Positions 24,322 to 33,586 are shown, numbered from the stretch's first letter. The stretch: 57,786 nucleotides of DNA from Ruminococcus sp. (GCF_017464355.1 NZ_JAFUAG010000039.1:1-57786); one strand, 5' to 3'. Program-made: numbers and translations. Notes: generated from the letters alone by a model not told the origin.

Positions 24322-26007
24322 ATGTCAAAAGCAAGCTCAATAGGCAAAGCGGTCGCCACCCTTGTGGTGCTGGGCGGCGTAGGCTTCGGCGGCTGGTATC
24401 TTTATAAGAACTACGGCAGCGACGAAGCAACGGGTTCAGACAAGGTCTATATCCAGAAGGTGGCAAACATCAACACCGTCACCAGTGCCGATCTTTTCTC
24501 CAACAGCTTTTCGGGCGTTATTGTTGCCCAGAAGTCTGTTGATGTCAAGTACGACTCCACCAAGACAGTTGACGAGATACTTGTGGCAGACGGCGACAAT
24601 GTCAAGAAAGGCGACAAGCTGCTGACCTACGATACCGAGGCCATACAGATCGAGATAGATACTGCCAAGCTGGAGGTCGAAAGGCTGGAAAACGACATTG
24701 CCACCAACGAGACCCAGATAAAGCAGTATGAGGAAGAAAAGAAAAAGGCCAGCGCCGATGCGGCCGTATCCTACACCAACCAGATACTCCAGCTGCAGAG
24801 CGACAATGCCAGGAGCCAGTATGATATCAAAGCTAAGAACGTTGAGATAAACAAGCTGGAAACTTCCCTGAACAACGCTTATGTGGTAGCGCCCATAGAC
24901 GGCACTGTCAAGGACGTAAAGGACCCCTCGTCCTCCGTTTCCATGTCGGATATGTTCGGTGCAAATGAAGACCCCGATGTCATCATGAAGCTGACAGCTG
25001 AGGGCGATATGCGCGTAAAGGGCGTATTCAATGAGCAGAACAGCGGCTCTATAATGCAGGGGGCTGAGGTCACTCTCAGGAGCAGGGTAAATGATACTGA
25101 GGTAAAGGGCACAGTTTCCGAGATAGACACCTCACCTCAGCAGGAAAACAACAATATCTACGGAATGTACAGCGACAGCGACGAGATGTCCACATCTTCA
25201 AAGTACGCTTTCTATGTGGAGCCCGAGAGCCTGGACGGCTTCATGCTGGGTCAGCACATACTCATCGATACCGACAGCGGCAGCGATATAGAAAAGACAG
25301 GCATATGGCTGTACACCGACTTTATCCTTAAGGAAGGCGACAAGTCCTATGTATGGGCAAAGGATGAAGACAAGGATCTCATCGAGAAGCGCTATGTAAA
25401 GATAGGCCGGAAGGACGATGATTACGGCGACTGCGAGATAATCGACGGGCTTTCCACCGATGACTACATAGCTTACCCCGCTGATTATATCAAGGAGGGT
25501 CTTGCGACCACCACAAACTTCTCCGACAAGGATATCCCCGAGAATGAGCTTGGTGATGAAATGGGCGGCGAGATGTACGGAGAAGAGATGGGCGGCGGCG
25601 AAGCTGAAATGGGCGGCATGGACGACGGCGACTTTGTCATGAACGATGACGGAAGCTTCTCCTTTACCGACCCTGACGGCAACTATATTGAGTCCGACGC
25701 TGAGGGCAACTCTACTATAACCTCCCCTGACGGCGGCATTATTGAAATGGACGCTGAGGGCAACTTTATCCGCGGCAGCATAGATGAAAACACAGGCGAA
25801 TACATATTCGACTACGAGGGCGGCGAAGCACCTGCTGAGGGTGAGGCTCCAGCCGAGGGCGAAGAACCCGCTGAGGGTGAAGCACCTGCCGCAGACGATA
25901 CCCCCGACCTGACCTATGAGGATCTCTACGGTATATCCGAGGAAGAATTCAATGCCATGAGCCCCCAGGAGCTTGACAGCTTCCTGAAGGAACACTACAA
26001 GAACTAA
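24322..26007 (+). CDS. HlyD/MacA-like membrane fusion protein with acidic tail
   Basis: A 561-residue extracytoplasmic adaptor. An N-terminal membrane helix spans about 7-27, then a first lipoyl half (about 55-105, KSVDVKYDSTKTVDEILVADGDNVKKGDKLLTYD), a coiled-coil hairpin (about 108-190), second lipoyl half and beta-barrel (about 190-400). The rest, about 160 residues, is unlike MacA: Met/Gly/Glu-rich, then repeated D-x-E-G-N / D-P-D-G turns, then EAPAEGE repeats. AGGAGGAAC precedes ATG 24322. It is first in a four-gene operon with an ATPase, a second adaptor and a permease. The tail may bind cations or wall polymers. Confidence 0.85.
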   Translation: MSKASSIGKAVATLVVLGGVGFGGWYLYKNYGSDEATGSDKVYIQKVANINTVTSADLFSNSFSGVIVAQKSVDVKYDSTKTVDEILVADGDNVKKGDKLLTYDTEAIQIEIDTAKLEVERLENDIATNETQIKQYEEEKKKASADAAVSYTNQILQLQSDNARSQYDIKAKNVEINKLETSLNNAYVVAPIDGTVKDVKDPSSSVSMSDMFGANEDPDVIMKLTAEGDMRVKGVFNEQNSGSIMQGAEVTLRSRVNDTEVKGTVSEIDTSPQQENNNIYGMYSDSDEMSTSSKYAFYVEPESLDGFMLGQHILIDTDSGSDIEKTGIWLYTDFILKEGDKSYVWAKDEDKDLIEKRYVKIGRKDDDYGDCEIIDGLSTDDYIAYPADYIKEGLATTTNFSDKDIPENELGDEMGGEMYGEEMGGGEAEMGGMDDGDFVMNDDGSFSFTDPDGNYIESDAEGNSTITSPDGGIIEMDAEGNFIRGSIDENTGEYIFDYEGGEAPAEGEAPAEGEEPAEGEAPAADDTPDLTYEDLYGISEEEFNAMSPQELDSFLKEHYKN

Positions 26008-26021
26008 GAGGTGCTGGCGGT

Positions 26022-26729
26022 ATGGTATTTGAACTTAACAATATTTTCAAGGACTACCTCCAGGGCAAGGAACCTGTGCCTGTACTCAAGGATATCACCC
26101 TGAGCGTTGATGACGGTGAGTATGTGGCCATAATGGGTCCTTCGGGCTCGGGCAAGTCCACACTGATGAATATTATCGGCTGTCTTGATAAGCAGACCAA
26201 GGGAAGCTTCATCTTTGACGGTGCCGATATTATGAAATGCAACGACAAGCAGCTTTCCGATATAAGGAACTCAAAAATAGGCTTCGTTTTCCAGAACTTC
26301 AACCTGCTGCCCAGGCAGTCGGCGCTGGAAAATGTTGAGCTGCCCCTGCTGTACGCAGGCTACTCAAAGCGCAAGCGCCGTGAGATGGCCAAGGAGGCGC
26401 TGAAAAGGGTCGGTCTTGAGGAGAGGATGAACTTCAACCCCACCCAGCTTTCAGGCGGACAGAAGCAGAGGGTCGCCATAGCAAGGGCCATAGTAAACAA
26501 GCCAAAGCTCCTGCTGGCCGATGAGCCTACGGGTGCGCTGGATACAAAGTCGGGCGACGATGTAATGGAGCTTTTTGAAGAGCTGAACAAGGACGGCGTT
26601 ACCATAGTTATGATAACCCATGAACCCGAGATAGCCGAACACGCCAAGCGGGTAATGTATATCCGTGACGGCGAACTGCACAGCGGCGCTTTCAACAGCC
26701 GTGTTAAAAAGGAGGAGAATGAAGAATGA
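26022..26729 (+). CDS. ABC transporter ATPase, MacB/LolD type
   Basis: A 235-residue ATPase that powers the neighbouring FtsX-type permease. Walker A is GPSGSGKST (about residues 40-48), the Q-loop is in GFVFQNFNLLP, the signature is LSGGQKQRVAIAR, Walker B is LLLADEPTG and the H-loop is MITHE. This places it in the MacB/LolD/FtsE group that performs mechanotransmission rather than classical substrate passage. It starts 14 bases after the first adaptor and overlaps the second adaptor by 4 bases (ATGA). Confidence 0.95.
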   Translation: MVFELNNIFKDYLQGKEPVPVLKDITLSVDDGEYVAIMGPSGSGKSTLMNIIGCLDKQTKGSFIFDGADIMKCNDKQLSDIRNSKIGFVFQNFNLLPRQSALENVELPLLYAGYSKRKRREMAKEALKRVGLEERMNFNPTQLSGGQKQRVAIARAIVNKPKLLLADEPTGALDTKSGDDVMELFEELNKDGVTIVMITHEPEIAEHAKRVMYIRDGELHSGAFNSRVKKEENEE

Positions 26730-28564
26730 AAAAACTGATAGTATTCCTTCTCTGCGTGGCTGTAGTAGGCGGAGGATATTTTGGCTACAGGAAATATATG
26801 GATAATAAGAAAAAGTCCACTGTAGTTGATGTAGTACCCGTTAACATGATGATGGTGCCTTCGGATTGGTTCGATTACTCCATGAACTTCAACGAGGGTC
26901 AGATAGTGGCTTCAAATTCCCAGAGAGTTTTTATAGACACTGAAAAACTGGTAAAAACTGTATTTGTTGAAGAGGGACAGGAGGTCAAGAAAGGCGACCC
27001 TATCCTTGAATACGACATGACAGTTGTTGAACTGGAGCTGGCACAGAAAGAGAACCGTGTGAAGATAGCCGAGCAGGATATCAAAATGGCCAAAAAGGAG
27101 CTGGAGAATATCCGCAGATACAAGCCTTCCGAAGATGCGCCGACCATGCCCGAATATGATTTTCCCGATTACGACTTTGAAGAGCCTGAGATGCCCGAAA
27201 TGCCCGATATGTCAGAGTTTCCCGACATGGAAGACCCTGCGGCTCTCATACCGCCTCCCACAGGGGTGGTAAGCGATGTGGTGGGGGCAGACTTTGCACC
27301 CACCGAGGGCAGCGGCACCCCCGAAGCACCCTACATAGTCAACTGCACTCAGGAGGCTGAGATATCCAAGGAATTCATGGTAAGGGTAGTCGGCGAGAAG
27401 AAGTGCGTGGAGGTCTGCGTTTTTGATGAGGAACTGCAATATCTGTACAAGTGGATAATAGTTCCCACCGAGACCAACTATATCCTGAATGAGCTGGAAA
27501 GCTGGAAGGTATCTGACGGTATCACCATTGACGAAATGGGTCAGGCTTCCATAGATACCTCGGTGAAGCTTTACGGAAAGCTCAGCTTTACTAACCCCAC
27601 CAGCGAAAGGTACAAGGCAGCTGTTCCCGATGAATTTAATATCACAGACCTGCAGCCCACCCCCGAGGAGGACGAGCTGGATATCCCCGATTATCCCGAA
27701 TACGACCCCGATGATTATTACATAGACCCCAACAGCAACGACTATGTATATTCCCGCGAAGCTATCAAGAACCTGATAACCGAGCAGGAGTCTGAGATAA
27801 AGCAGCTGGAGATCGCCCTGAAAACTGCAAACTTCGAGCTGGAAACAGCCAAGAAGCGCAAGCGCGACGGCAAGCTTTATGCGGAGATAGACGGCTATGT
27901 CAAGAAGATAGGCAAAGCCTCGGGTGAGGAAGACACCGAGGAAGAGCTGAGCGAGGAAGACCTCTACAGCGAACCCTCACCTGATGACAAGGCTTTTGCT
28001 GTCATCGAGGGCGAGGGCGGCACTGAGGTGCTTTGCACCGTCAGTGAGATGAACCTTGAAAGCGTGGCTATAGGTTCTCACATAGATGTTCATTCCTGGA
28101 ACAGCAATGCCTACGGCACCGCCGAGGTGACAAAGCTTGAAGACGAGCCCCTGGCATACCAGGGCATGGGCTGGGGCGAGAATCCCAATTCTTCCACCTA
28201 CCTTATCCATGCCAAGATGATAGACGGCGCAGATCAGTTCTCCATTTACGACTGGGTAGAGGTAACTATGGATTCTTCCCAGAAGGCTGACAAGAAGGAG
28301 TCCAATTCGGTATATATCCCACTGCACTACGTTCATCAGGAGGGCGGCGACTATTACATAATGAAAGCCGATGAAAACGGCCTGCTGAAAAAGCAGTATA
28401 TCAAGGTCGGCCAGGTCATGGAGGACAGGTATATCGAGGTCAAGGGCGGCCTTAACTCTGATGACAAGATATGCTTCCCCTTTGGCAAAGATGTAAAAGA
28501 GGGCGTGAAGACCCGTGAGACTTCCACGGCGCTAATGCCCGAAAATGTAGATTTCTATTATTGA
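26726..28564 (+). CDS. Second membrane fusion protein, with an inserted domain in its hairpin
   Basis: A 612-residue adaptor. An N-terminal membrane helix (about 3-22) is followed by a lipoyl half with VEEGQEVKKGDPILEYD (about 72-95) and the first arm of the helical hairpin (to about 132). Then come Pro/Glu/Asp/Met-rich linkers around a globular beta-rich insertion (about 170-320), a second acidic linker, the return helix arm (about 350-385), second lipoyl half and barrel. Normal MacA hairpins have no such insertion. It overlaps the ATPase gene by 4 bases and precedes the permease. It likely pairs with the first adaptor, or replaces it, on the same permease. Confidence 0.8.
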   Translation: MKKLIVFLLCVAVVGGGYFGYRKYMDNKKKSTVVDVVPVNMMMVPSDWFDYSMNFNEGQIVASNSQRVFIDTEKLVKTVFVEEGQEVKKGDPILEYDMTVVELELAQKENRVKIAEQDIKMAKKELENIRRYKPSEDAPTMPEYDFPDYDFEEPEMPEMPDMSEFPDMEDPAALIPPPTGVVSDVVGADFAPTEGSGTPEAPYIVNCTQEAEISKEFMVRVVGEKKCVEVCVFDEELQYLYKWIIVPTETNYILNELESWKVSDGITIDEMGQASIDTSVKLYGKLSFTNPTSERYKAAVPDEFNITDLQPTPEEDELDIPDYPEYDPDDYYIDPNSNDYVYSREAIKNLITEQESEIKQLEIALKTANFELETAKKRKRDGKLYAEIDGYVKKIGKASGEEDTEEELSEEDLYSEPSPDDKAFAVIEGEGGTEVLCTVSEMNLESVAIGSHIDVHSWNSNAYGTAEVTKLEDEPLAYQGMGWGENPNSSTYLIHAKMIDGADQFSIYDWVEVTMDSSQKADKKESNSVYIPLHYVHQEGGDYYIMKADENGLLKKQYIKVGQVMEDRYIEVKGGLNSDDKICFPFGKDVKEGVKTRETSTALMPENVDFYY

Positions 28565-28575
28565 GGAGGGTCGGT

Positions 28576-29862
28576 ATGATCGAAAACATAAGGCTCTCAC
28601 TTCAAGGTATTCTGAGCCATAAGATACGTTCGTTTCTGACAATGCTGGGTATCATCATAGGTATAGCGGCGATAATCGCCATAGTTTCCACCATTGAGGG
28701 TACCAACGAGCAGATAAAAAACAACCTGATAGGCTCGGGCAACAACACGGTAAACATCTCGCTGTATACAGGCGACACTGAACCTGATTTCAGCTGGACA
28801 GATGTACCCGACAACATCAGGGTAATTTCCGAGGAAAGCAAAAAGAGGATAACAGACCTCAAGGAGGTAGAAAGCTGCACCCTCTACCGCACAAGGCGTT
28901 CTCCCGAAAACCTGTATTACCTCAACAAGATGATAAACTCGGCTATAATCTACGGTATAGACGAGGACTATTTCACCACACTGGGCTACGAGATAGCCCA
29001 GGGCATAAACTTCACCCGGAAGCATTTTGATAATTTCTCGAAGGTGGCTATCATAGATACCAATATGCAGCGCGGTATCTTTGAGGACGTTGATCCCATC
29101 GGCAAGACCATTGAGATAGGCGGCGAGCCTTTCACCATTATCGGTGTGGCAAGCAAGCGCTCGGGTTTTGAACCTATTATCAACTCTGTAGATGATTACT
29201 ACACCTACAACCAGACCTCCAGCGGACTGCTCTTTATCCCCACCAACGACTGGGGCATATGCTTCCGCTACGACGAACCCCAGAACTGTGTTGTCCGTGC
29301 CAAGGACACCGACAGCATGACAGGTGCAGGCAAAAAGACCGCAGATATACTCAACGAGAATATCCTCAAGCAGAATGCAGGTGCTGAACAGAATGCAGAG
29401 GGTGCAAACAATACCCTTGAATACAAGAGCGAAAGTCTGCTGGAGCAGGCTAAACAGCTCCAGGACCTTTCCAAGTCCACCAACAATATGCTCATCTGGA
29501 TAGCAGGTATATCCCTGCTGGTCGGCGGTATCGGCGTTATGAACATAATGCTCGTTTCCGTTACCGAGCGTACTCGTGAGATCGGCCTTAAAAAGGCTCT
29601 CGGCGCAAGGAAAAAGCGTATCCTCGCCCAGTTCCTCACCGAAGCCTCCGTGCTTACCACTATCGGCGGTATCCTCGGTGTGCTTATCGGCATAGGCTTC
29701 TCAAAGGTCATCGCTAAAATAGCGGAAGTCCCCGTTTCTATCTCAACTCCCGCTATCATCGTTTCAGTGGCTTTCTCCATGGTCGTTGGTATAGTCTTCG
29801 GACTTATCCCCTCCATCAAAGCCGCAAACCTCAACCCCATAGACGCCCTGCGCTATGAATAA
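28576..29862 (+). CDS. MacB-type ABC permease (FtsX domain)
   Basis: A 428-residue permease with the MacB layout: one N-terminal membrane helix (about 18-40, FLTMLGIIIGIAAIIAIVS), a large extracytoplasmic MacB_PCD domain (about 45-300), and an FtsX domain with three helices at the C-terminus. VSVTERTREIGLKKALGA and the ending ANLNPIDALRYE are typical. ATG 28576 is chosen because GAGGAGGG at 28563-28570 lies just upstream; the earlier in-frame TTG at 28561 precedes this site. It is the last gene in the exporter operon. Substrate (peptide, lipid or antibiotic) is unknown. Confidence 0.92.
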   Translation: MIENIRLSLQGILSHKIRSFLTMLGIIIGIAAIIAIVSTIEGTNEQIKNNLIGSGNNTVNISLYTGDTEPDFSWTDVPDNIRVISEESKKRITDLKEVESCTLYRTRRSPENLYYLNKMINSAIIYGIDEDYFTTLGYEIAQGINFTRKHFDNFSKVAIIDTNMQRGIFEDVDPIGKTIEIGGEPFTIIGVASKRSGFEPIINSVDDYYTYNQTSSGLLFIPTNDWGICFRYDEPQNCVVRAKDTDSMTGAGKKTADILNENILKQNAGAEQNAEGANNTLEYKSESLLEQAKQLQDLSKSTNNMLIWIAGISLLVGGIGVMNIMLVSVTERTREIGLKKALGARKKRILAQFLTEASVLTTIGGILGVLIGIGFSKVIAKIAEVPVSISTPAIIVSVAFSMVVGIVFGLIPSIKAANLNPIDALRYE

Positions 29863-29870
29863 ATTCAATT

Positions 29871-30182
29871 CCCCCGTACATACGGCGGGATAAAAAAACA
29901 AGCTTGTATGTTCTACTGGGGGAAACCCTTTTGAAAAAGGGTTATCCCCCAGACCCCCTTCCTAAAACTTTTTACGTTTTGGGGCGAAAGGGTGCCATTC
30001 TACAGTAGACCATGATTTACGGACATAAGCCGCACTACTATAGAACAGCACCCTTTCGCCCCAAAATATAAAAGTCTTTGGAAAGGGGTTCGGGGGATAA
30101 CCTTTCTTCAGAAAGGTTTCCCCCGATAAAATATATAAGCTTGTTTTTGTGTCCCCGCCGTATGTACGGGGGCTTTTTTTTA
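29871..30182. terminator. Bidirectional terminator hairpin split by a cloverleaf repeat (locus 2)
   Basis: CCCCCGTACATACGGCGGG at 29871-29889 pairs perfectly with 30154-30172, followed by C and eight T. The genes on either side converge. Between the arms, AACAAGCTTG-type bases continue the pairing before the repeat at 29911-30133 fills the loop. Confidence 0.82.
29911..30133 (-). repeat. Cloverleaf-shaped repeat element, copy 2
   Basis: Inverted relative to copies 1 and 3: side hairpin GGGGGAAACCCTTTTGAAAAAGGGTTATCCCCC-like first, central stem (CCCCCTTCCTAAAAC... GGGGCGAAAGGGTGC), then side hairpin of the GGTTTCCCCCGATAAAAT end. The core is nearly identical to copy 3. Confidence 0.88.
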
Positions 30183-31469
30183 TTCAGCTGCGGGAACGTA
30201 TGAGTCGTTGAACATCAGCAGTTCCCAATAATTATCGGTACCGTCGGAGAAGTTTGCGAGTGAGAGGTACTTCATATCGGGGTCGAGGATAACTGCGCGG
30301 TGATCCTTGGAGCTTATCCAGGTATCGAAGACGTCCTTAGCGGACTCGCCGCCCTTAGCGATATTCTCGCCGCAGTGCCACCAGCTCAGGCCTGCCTTGC
30401 CCAGTGCGGAGGTATAGGGGCTCTCCTTTTCATCGGGGCGGGTGTGGCTGAAATTCTGAGCCAGCTCCTCAGCCCTTACAGCGCTTGCCTTATCCAGCTC
30501 ATCGAGGCCGTAAACAGGCTCCATATCGTACTGCACTCTCAGTTCGTTGACATAACCAAGCATCTCGGCAGTAAGGTCGCTTATGCCGTCATTCTGTGTG
30601 GAAACAGCGCCGTAATCCACAGGGGGGCGCATAGGTTCAAGGCTTGCCTTGTCAGCATCGACAGCTTCCATATCGGGGTATTTCTCGCTGTAGCCGTAGG
30701 GCACCAGCTCCTGTCCGTTGATGTAAAGCACATTGCTCCAGGAAGTTATCAGCAGGTCGCCGTTGAGTTTATAAACGTTGTAGAAAAATCCGTCGTTAAC
30801 GCCCTCTGAATAGAAGCCGTTGTCATCGGCGGTTATCTTTAATTGAGAGCCCGAGTTTTCTTTCAGCTCGCACTCATTCACATATTCACCCTTGGAATTT
30901 TTCAGTCTGTACTTGCCCTTTGCAGTGCATTCAAGCACATACTCATCATTCAGCCTGTAGGCTGAGAAATTAGCAGCTGTGTACTCAACGGGGCTGTTGT
31001 CGATGAACAGCTTGCCGTCCTTAAGGGTTATCATGTGTTTGTTGTAAACAAAGCCTGCGGCGGGCTGCTTATCTCTCAGTATGGAAAGCTTGCCGTCCTC
31101 CTCCATGAAGACTATCTCAGCACCGCTGTCGTCCTGCAGGCTAATGCCGCTGGCGCTGGAGCCGTTCTCCATAAAAGAGTAGCTGCCCGAGGGTTCAGCG
31201 AACACCACATTTCCGTCAAAATCAATGGCACCGCAGCTGAGTTCGGGTATCTCTGCCGCAAGAATGATTTTTTCGCGGTCAGACTTTTCTTCCTTATCCT
31301 CGCTGCTTTCAGCCACAGAACTTGCAGCGGCCTTGCTGGAAGAACTATCCTTCTTCACATCGACATTCTTGCCGTCCTTATTCCGCGAAACTGCCACGCC
31401 GACACCAAGTGCCAGCACCACAGCCAGACAAACTATATTTTTTGCATTTGCTATCTTTTTTAAATTCAT
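30180..31469 (-). CDS. Exported CAP (SCP/PR1) domain protein
   Basis: A 429-residue protein. It has a signal/anchor helix at about 8-28, a Ser/Glu/Lys linker, a beta-rich central region of unknown type (about 75-285) and a C-terminal CAP domain (about 300-425). CAP features seen: MLGYVNELRVQY, HTRPDE, WWHCGENIAKG, WISSKDHRAVILDPDMKYLSLA. CAP proteins are extracellular; in bacteria they are linked to spore germination or wall binding, but their activity is unclear. A consensus promoter lies at 31517-31545. It is a single-gene unit ending in the nested terminator. Confidence 0.87.
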   Translation of the reverse strand: MNLKKIANAKNIVCLAVVLALGVGVAVSRNKDGKNVDVKKDSSSSKAAASSVAESSEDKEEKSDREKIILAAEIPELSCGAIDFDGNVVFAEPSGSYSFMENGSSASGISLQDDSGAEIVFMEEDGKLSILRDKQPAAGFVYNKHMITLKDGKLFIDNSPVEYTAANFSAYRLNDEYVLECTAKGKYRLKNSKGEYVNECELKENSGSQLKITADDNGFYSEGVNDGFFYNVYKLNGDLLITSWSNVLYINGQELVPYGYSEKYPDMEAVDADKASLEPMRPPVDYGAVSTQNDGISDLTAEMLGYVNELRVQYDMEPVYGLDELDKASAVRAEELAQNFSHTRPDEKESPYTSALGKAGLSWWHCGENIAKGGESAKDVFDTWISSKDHRAVILDPDMKYLSLANFSDGTDNYWELLMFNDSYVPAAE

Positions 31470-31516
31470 AACCTGTCCTTCTATCCTTATTTTTACACAA
31501 TATCCGACAACAATAT

Positions 31517-31545
31517 ATTATACTCCACTGTTGCCTTTTTGTCAA
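31517..31545 (-). promoter_or_regulatory. Consensus promoter of the CAP-domain gene
   Basis: Minus strand TTGACA (31545-31540) and TATAAT (31522-31517), spacer 17, wedged directly after the parB stop codon. Confidence 0.88.
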
Positions 31546-31550
31546 TACCG

Positions 31551-32462
31551 CTATTTAGCCAAAATTTCGGCCAGCTTTTTCAGAAGTTCTTCCGCATCTG
31601 TTTCTTTTGGAACTTTCAGTTCTACCCTTACTCCCCCGCTGCTGTCGGACTTTGCCTTTACCTTGACATCTGAGTTGGCATTCACCGCCATTTCAAACTC
31701 TTTCAGGAAAGGTCTTTCCTTTTTCACCGAGCGCTTGCGGATAGCCTGCCTGTCGGTCTCAAGCTGTTTTTCTGCCAGACGTTCCGCATCTTTCAGGGCA
31801 TCTTCAAGCTGCCTTACCGAAAGCCCCTCCTGCTGAACTTTTTTTGCAAATTCCGCCTGCCTGTTTTTTTCAAGACCCGAAAGCACCTTGGCATGGCCGA
31901 AGCTTATCTCGCCCTTGTCCACCATGTCACGCACGTTCTCATCAAGCTCCAGCAGACGCAGCGAGTTTGCCACCGCCGAACGTGACTTTCCTACCGCCTG
32001 AGCCAGCTGCTGCTGGGTCATGTCGTAGCTGTCCATGAGATTTTTGTAAGCCAGGGCTTCCTCCACAGGCGACAGATCCTGCCGCTGGATATTCTCGATA
32101 AGAGCCATCTGCATGGTCTGCCTGTCATCAAGCTCCTTTATGTACACGGGAACTTCGCTCAAACCCGCCAGCCTTGAAGCCCGCCACCTGCGCTCACCTG
32201 CCACTATCTGGTAGCCGCCGTTATCCAGCGGACGGGCAAGTATGGGCTGCAGCACGCCGTTTTCCTTTATACTGTCAGCCAGTTCAGCAAGCTTTTCGTC
32301 ATCGAACTTGCCTCTCGGCTGCTCCTTGTTGGGCTCCAGCAGCGTTATCTTGACCATGGTCACGCTGTCCGCACTTTCCTGCTGAGGTGCAGTTTCTGCC
32401 GGTCTGGTGTTTTCTGCAAACAGCATATCAAGTCCCGAACCCATTCTGTTTTTCTTTGCCAT
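31551..32462 (-). CDS. parB: Chromosome partitioning protein ParB (Spo0J)
   Basis: CTP-dependent DNA clamp that loads at parS and organises the origin for segregation. It has 303 residues. The N-terminal CTPase domain is present with QPRGKFD, ENGVLQPILAR and the GERRWRAS box (about 90-97), then ALIENIQRQDLSPVEEA. The central HTH region is SRSAVANSLRLLEL. A Lys/Glu-rich linker leads to the C-terminal dimer domain. It lies 43 bases downstream of parA with a parS between them. The AAGGAG ribosome site supports ATG 32462. Confidence 0.95.
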   Translation of the reverse strand: MAKKNRMGSGLDMLFAENTRPAETAPQQESADSVTMVKITLLEPNKEQPRGKFDDEKLAELADSIKENGVLQPILARPLDNGGYQIVAGERRWRASRLAGLSEVPVYIKELDDRQTMQMALIENIQRQDLSPVEEALAYKNLMDSYDMTQQQLAQAVGKSRSAVANSLRLLELDENVRDMVDKGEISFGHAKVLSGLEKNRQAEFAKKVQQEGLSVRQLEDALKDAERLAEKQLETDRQAIRKRSVKKERPFLKEFEMAVNANSDVKVKAKSDSSGGVRVELKVPKETDAEELLKKLAEILAK

Positions 32463-32489
32463 TTATCATTCTCCTTGTTGACTTTACAG

Positions 32490-32505
32490 TGTTCCACGTG
32501 GAACA
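32490..32505. promoter_or_regulatory. parS: parS site 1
   Basis: TGTTCCACGTGGAACA, a perfect 16-base palindrome and a known clostridial form of the parS consensus. It abuts the parA stop codon and precedes parB. Confidence 0.93.
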
Positions 32506-33285
32506 TTACTTGTTTTTACGCTTTTTATCACGCTTTATCATTTCCTTGGCAAGCTCCTCGTAGGCCTTTGAGCCCTTTGCCTTTTTATCATAGTAAATGG
32601 CAGGCTGGCCAAAGCTGGGCGCCTCGGAAAGTGCCACATTTCTCGGTATTGTGGTGTTGAAAACTTCTTTCGGAAAGTGCTTCTTCACCTCGTTCATTAT
32701 CTGTCCTGTTATCTTGTACCTGTCAACGCACATGGTAAACAGTATGCCCTCGATGATGAGCCCCTTGTTCCAGGTCTGCTTTACACGGTCAATGGTGTTA
32801 TGCAGTTCCACCAGGCCCTCCAGCGAAAGAAATTCACACTGCAGCGGTATCAGCACCGAGTCCGCTGCCACCAACGCATTAATGGTCAGCATATCAAGGG
32901 TCGGGGGACAATCTATAAAAATATGATCGTAGAATTGTTTCGCCTCACTGAGTTTGTCTTTCAGCTGGTCGGCTCTGTTGTCCATGGTCATCAGCTGTAC
33001 TGCCGCACCTGCCAGGTCCTGGGTAGTGGGCACCACCGAAACTCCCCTGAAAGCCGTAGCACACACGGCTTCAAACAACGCGCAGTCCCCCATAAGCACA
33101 TCATACACTGTATTGCGTATGCTGCGTTTCTGTATACCATAGCTTGTGGTCGTATTGCCCTGAGGGTCAAAATCTATAATAAGTACCTTTTCGCCCCTGG
33201 CACCAAAAACCGCTGCCAGATTGCATACCGTAGTTGATTTTCCCACGCCGCCTTTCTGATTTGAAACGGCAATTATCTTACCCAT
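32506..33285 (-). CDS. parA: Chromosome partitioning ATPase ParA (Soj)
   Basis: MinD/ParA-type ATPase that with ParB separates sister origins and, in Bacillus relatives, controls DnaA. It has 259 residues. The deviant Walker A SNQKGGVGKSTT is at about residues 7-18, including the signature lysine of KGG; DFDPQGNTTT (Walker A' region) and the Walker B-like FIDCPPTLDMLT are present. ATG 33285 follows GGAGATA. It runs divergently from the Noc-like gene across a spacer holding two parS sites, and 20 kb from dnaA. Confidence 0.95.
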   Translation of the reverse strand: MGKIIAVSNQKGGVGKSTTVCNLAAVFGARGEKVLIIDFDPQGNTTTSYGIQKRSIRNTVYDVLMGDCALFEAVCATAFRGVSVVPTTQDLAGAAVQLMTMDNRADQLKDKLSEAKQFYDHIFIDCPPTLDMLTINALVAADSVLIPLQCEFLSLEGLVELHNTIDRVKQTWNKGLIIEGILFTMCVDRYKITGQIMNEVKKHFPKEVFNTTIPRNVALSEAPSFGQPAIYYDKKAKGSKAYEELAKEMIKRDKKRKNK

Positions 33286-33376
33286 ATTATCTCCTCATTT
33301 CGTTTCAGTTGATGAACTCTTCCTTTCTATTATACTACATTTTTTCTCATTTGAAAAGGGGTTTTGAAAATTTCTT

Positions 33377-33392
33377 TGTTCCACGTGGAACA
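33377..33392. promoter_or_regulatory. parS: parS site 2
   Basis: Exact TGTTCCACGTGGAACA in the divergent parA / noc-like spacer, 38 bases from site 3. Confidence 0.93.
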
Positions 33393-33414
33393 TTTTTCTG
33401 TAGAGCATTTTCTG

Positions 33415-33430
33415 TGTTCCACGTGGAACA
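33415..33430. promoter_or_regulatory. parS: parS site 3
   Basis: Exact TGTTCCACGTGGAACA. The spacing of 38 bases start to start from site 2 is close to whole helical turns, so both face a similar side of the DNA. Confidence 0.93.
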
Positions 33431-33586
33431 TTATATTGCGACAAAAACTCTGCGTTATAAAAAGAATTCTGTCAGCTTAAAAAATATACCCCCGAAGCGT
33501 GATGTAATTTCACGATGATCTCAAAGCATATCCCCATGGATTTTTCCGCAGGATTGTGCTATGCTTGAATAAAAAGGAGGTCCAAT

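Noticed and set aside
32640-32670. A TGTTGAAAA match inside parA
   Set aside because: Single copy within coding sequence without neighbours, so expected by chance and not taken as a DnaA site.
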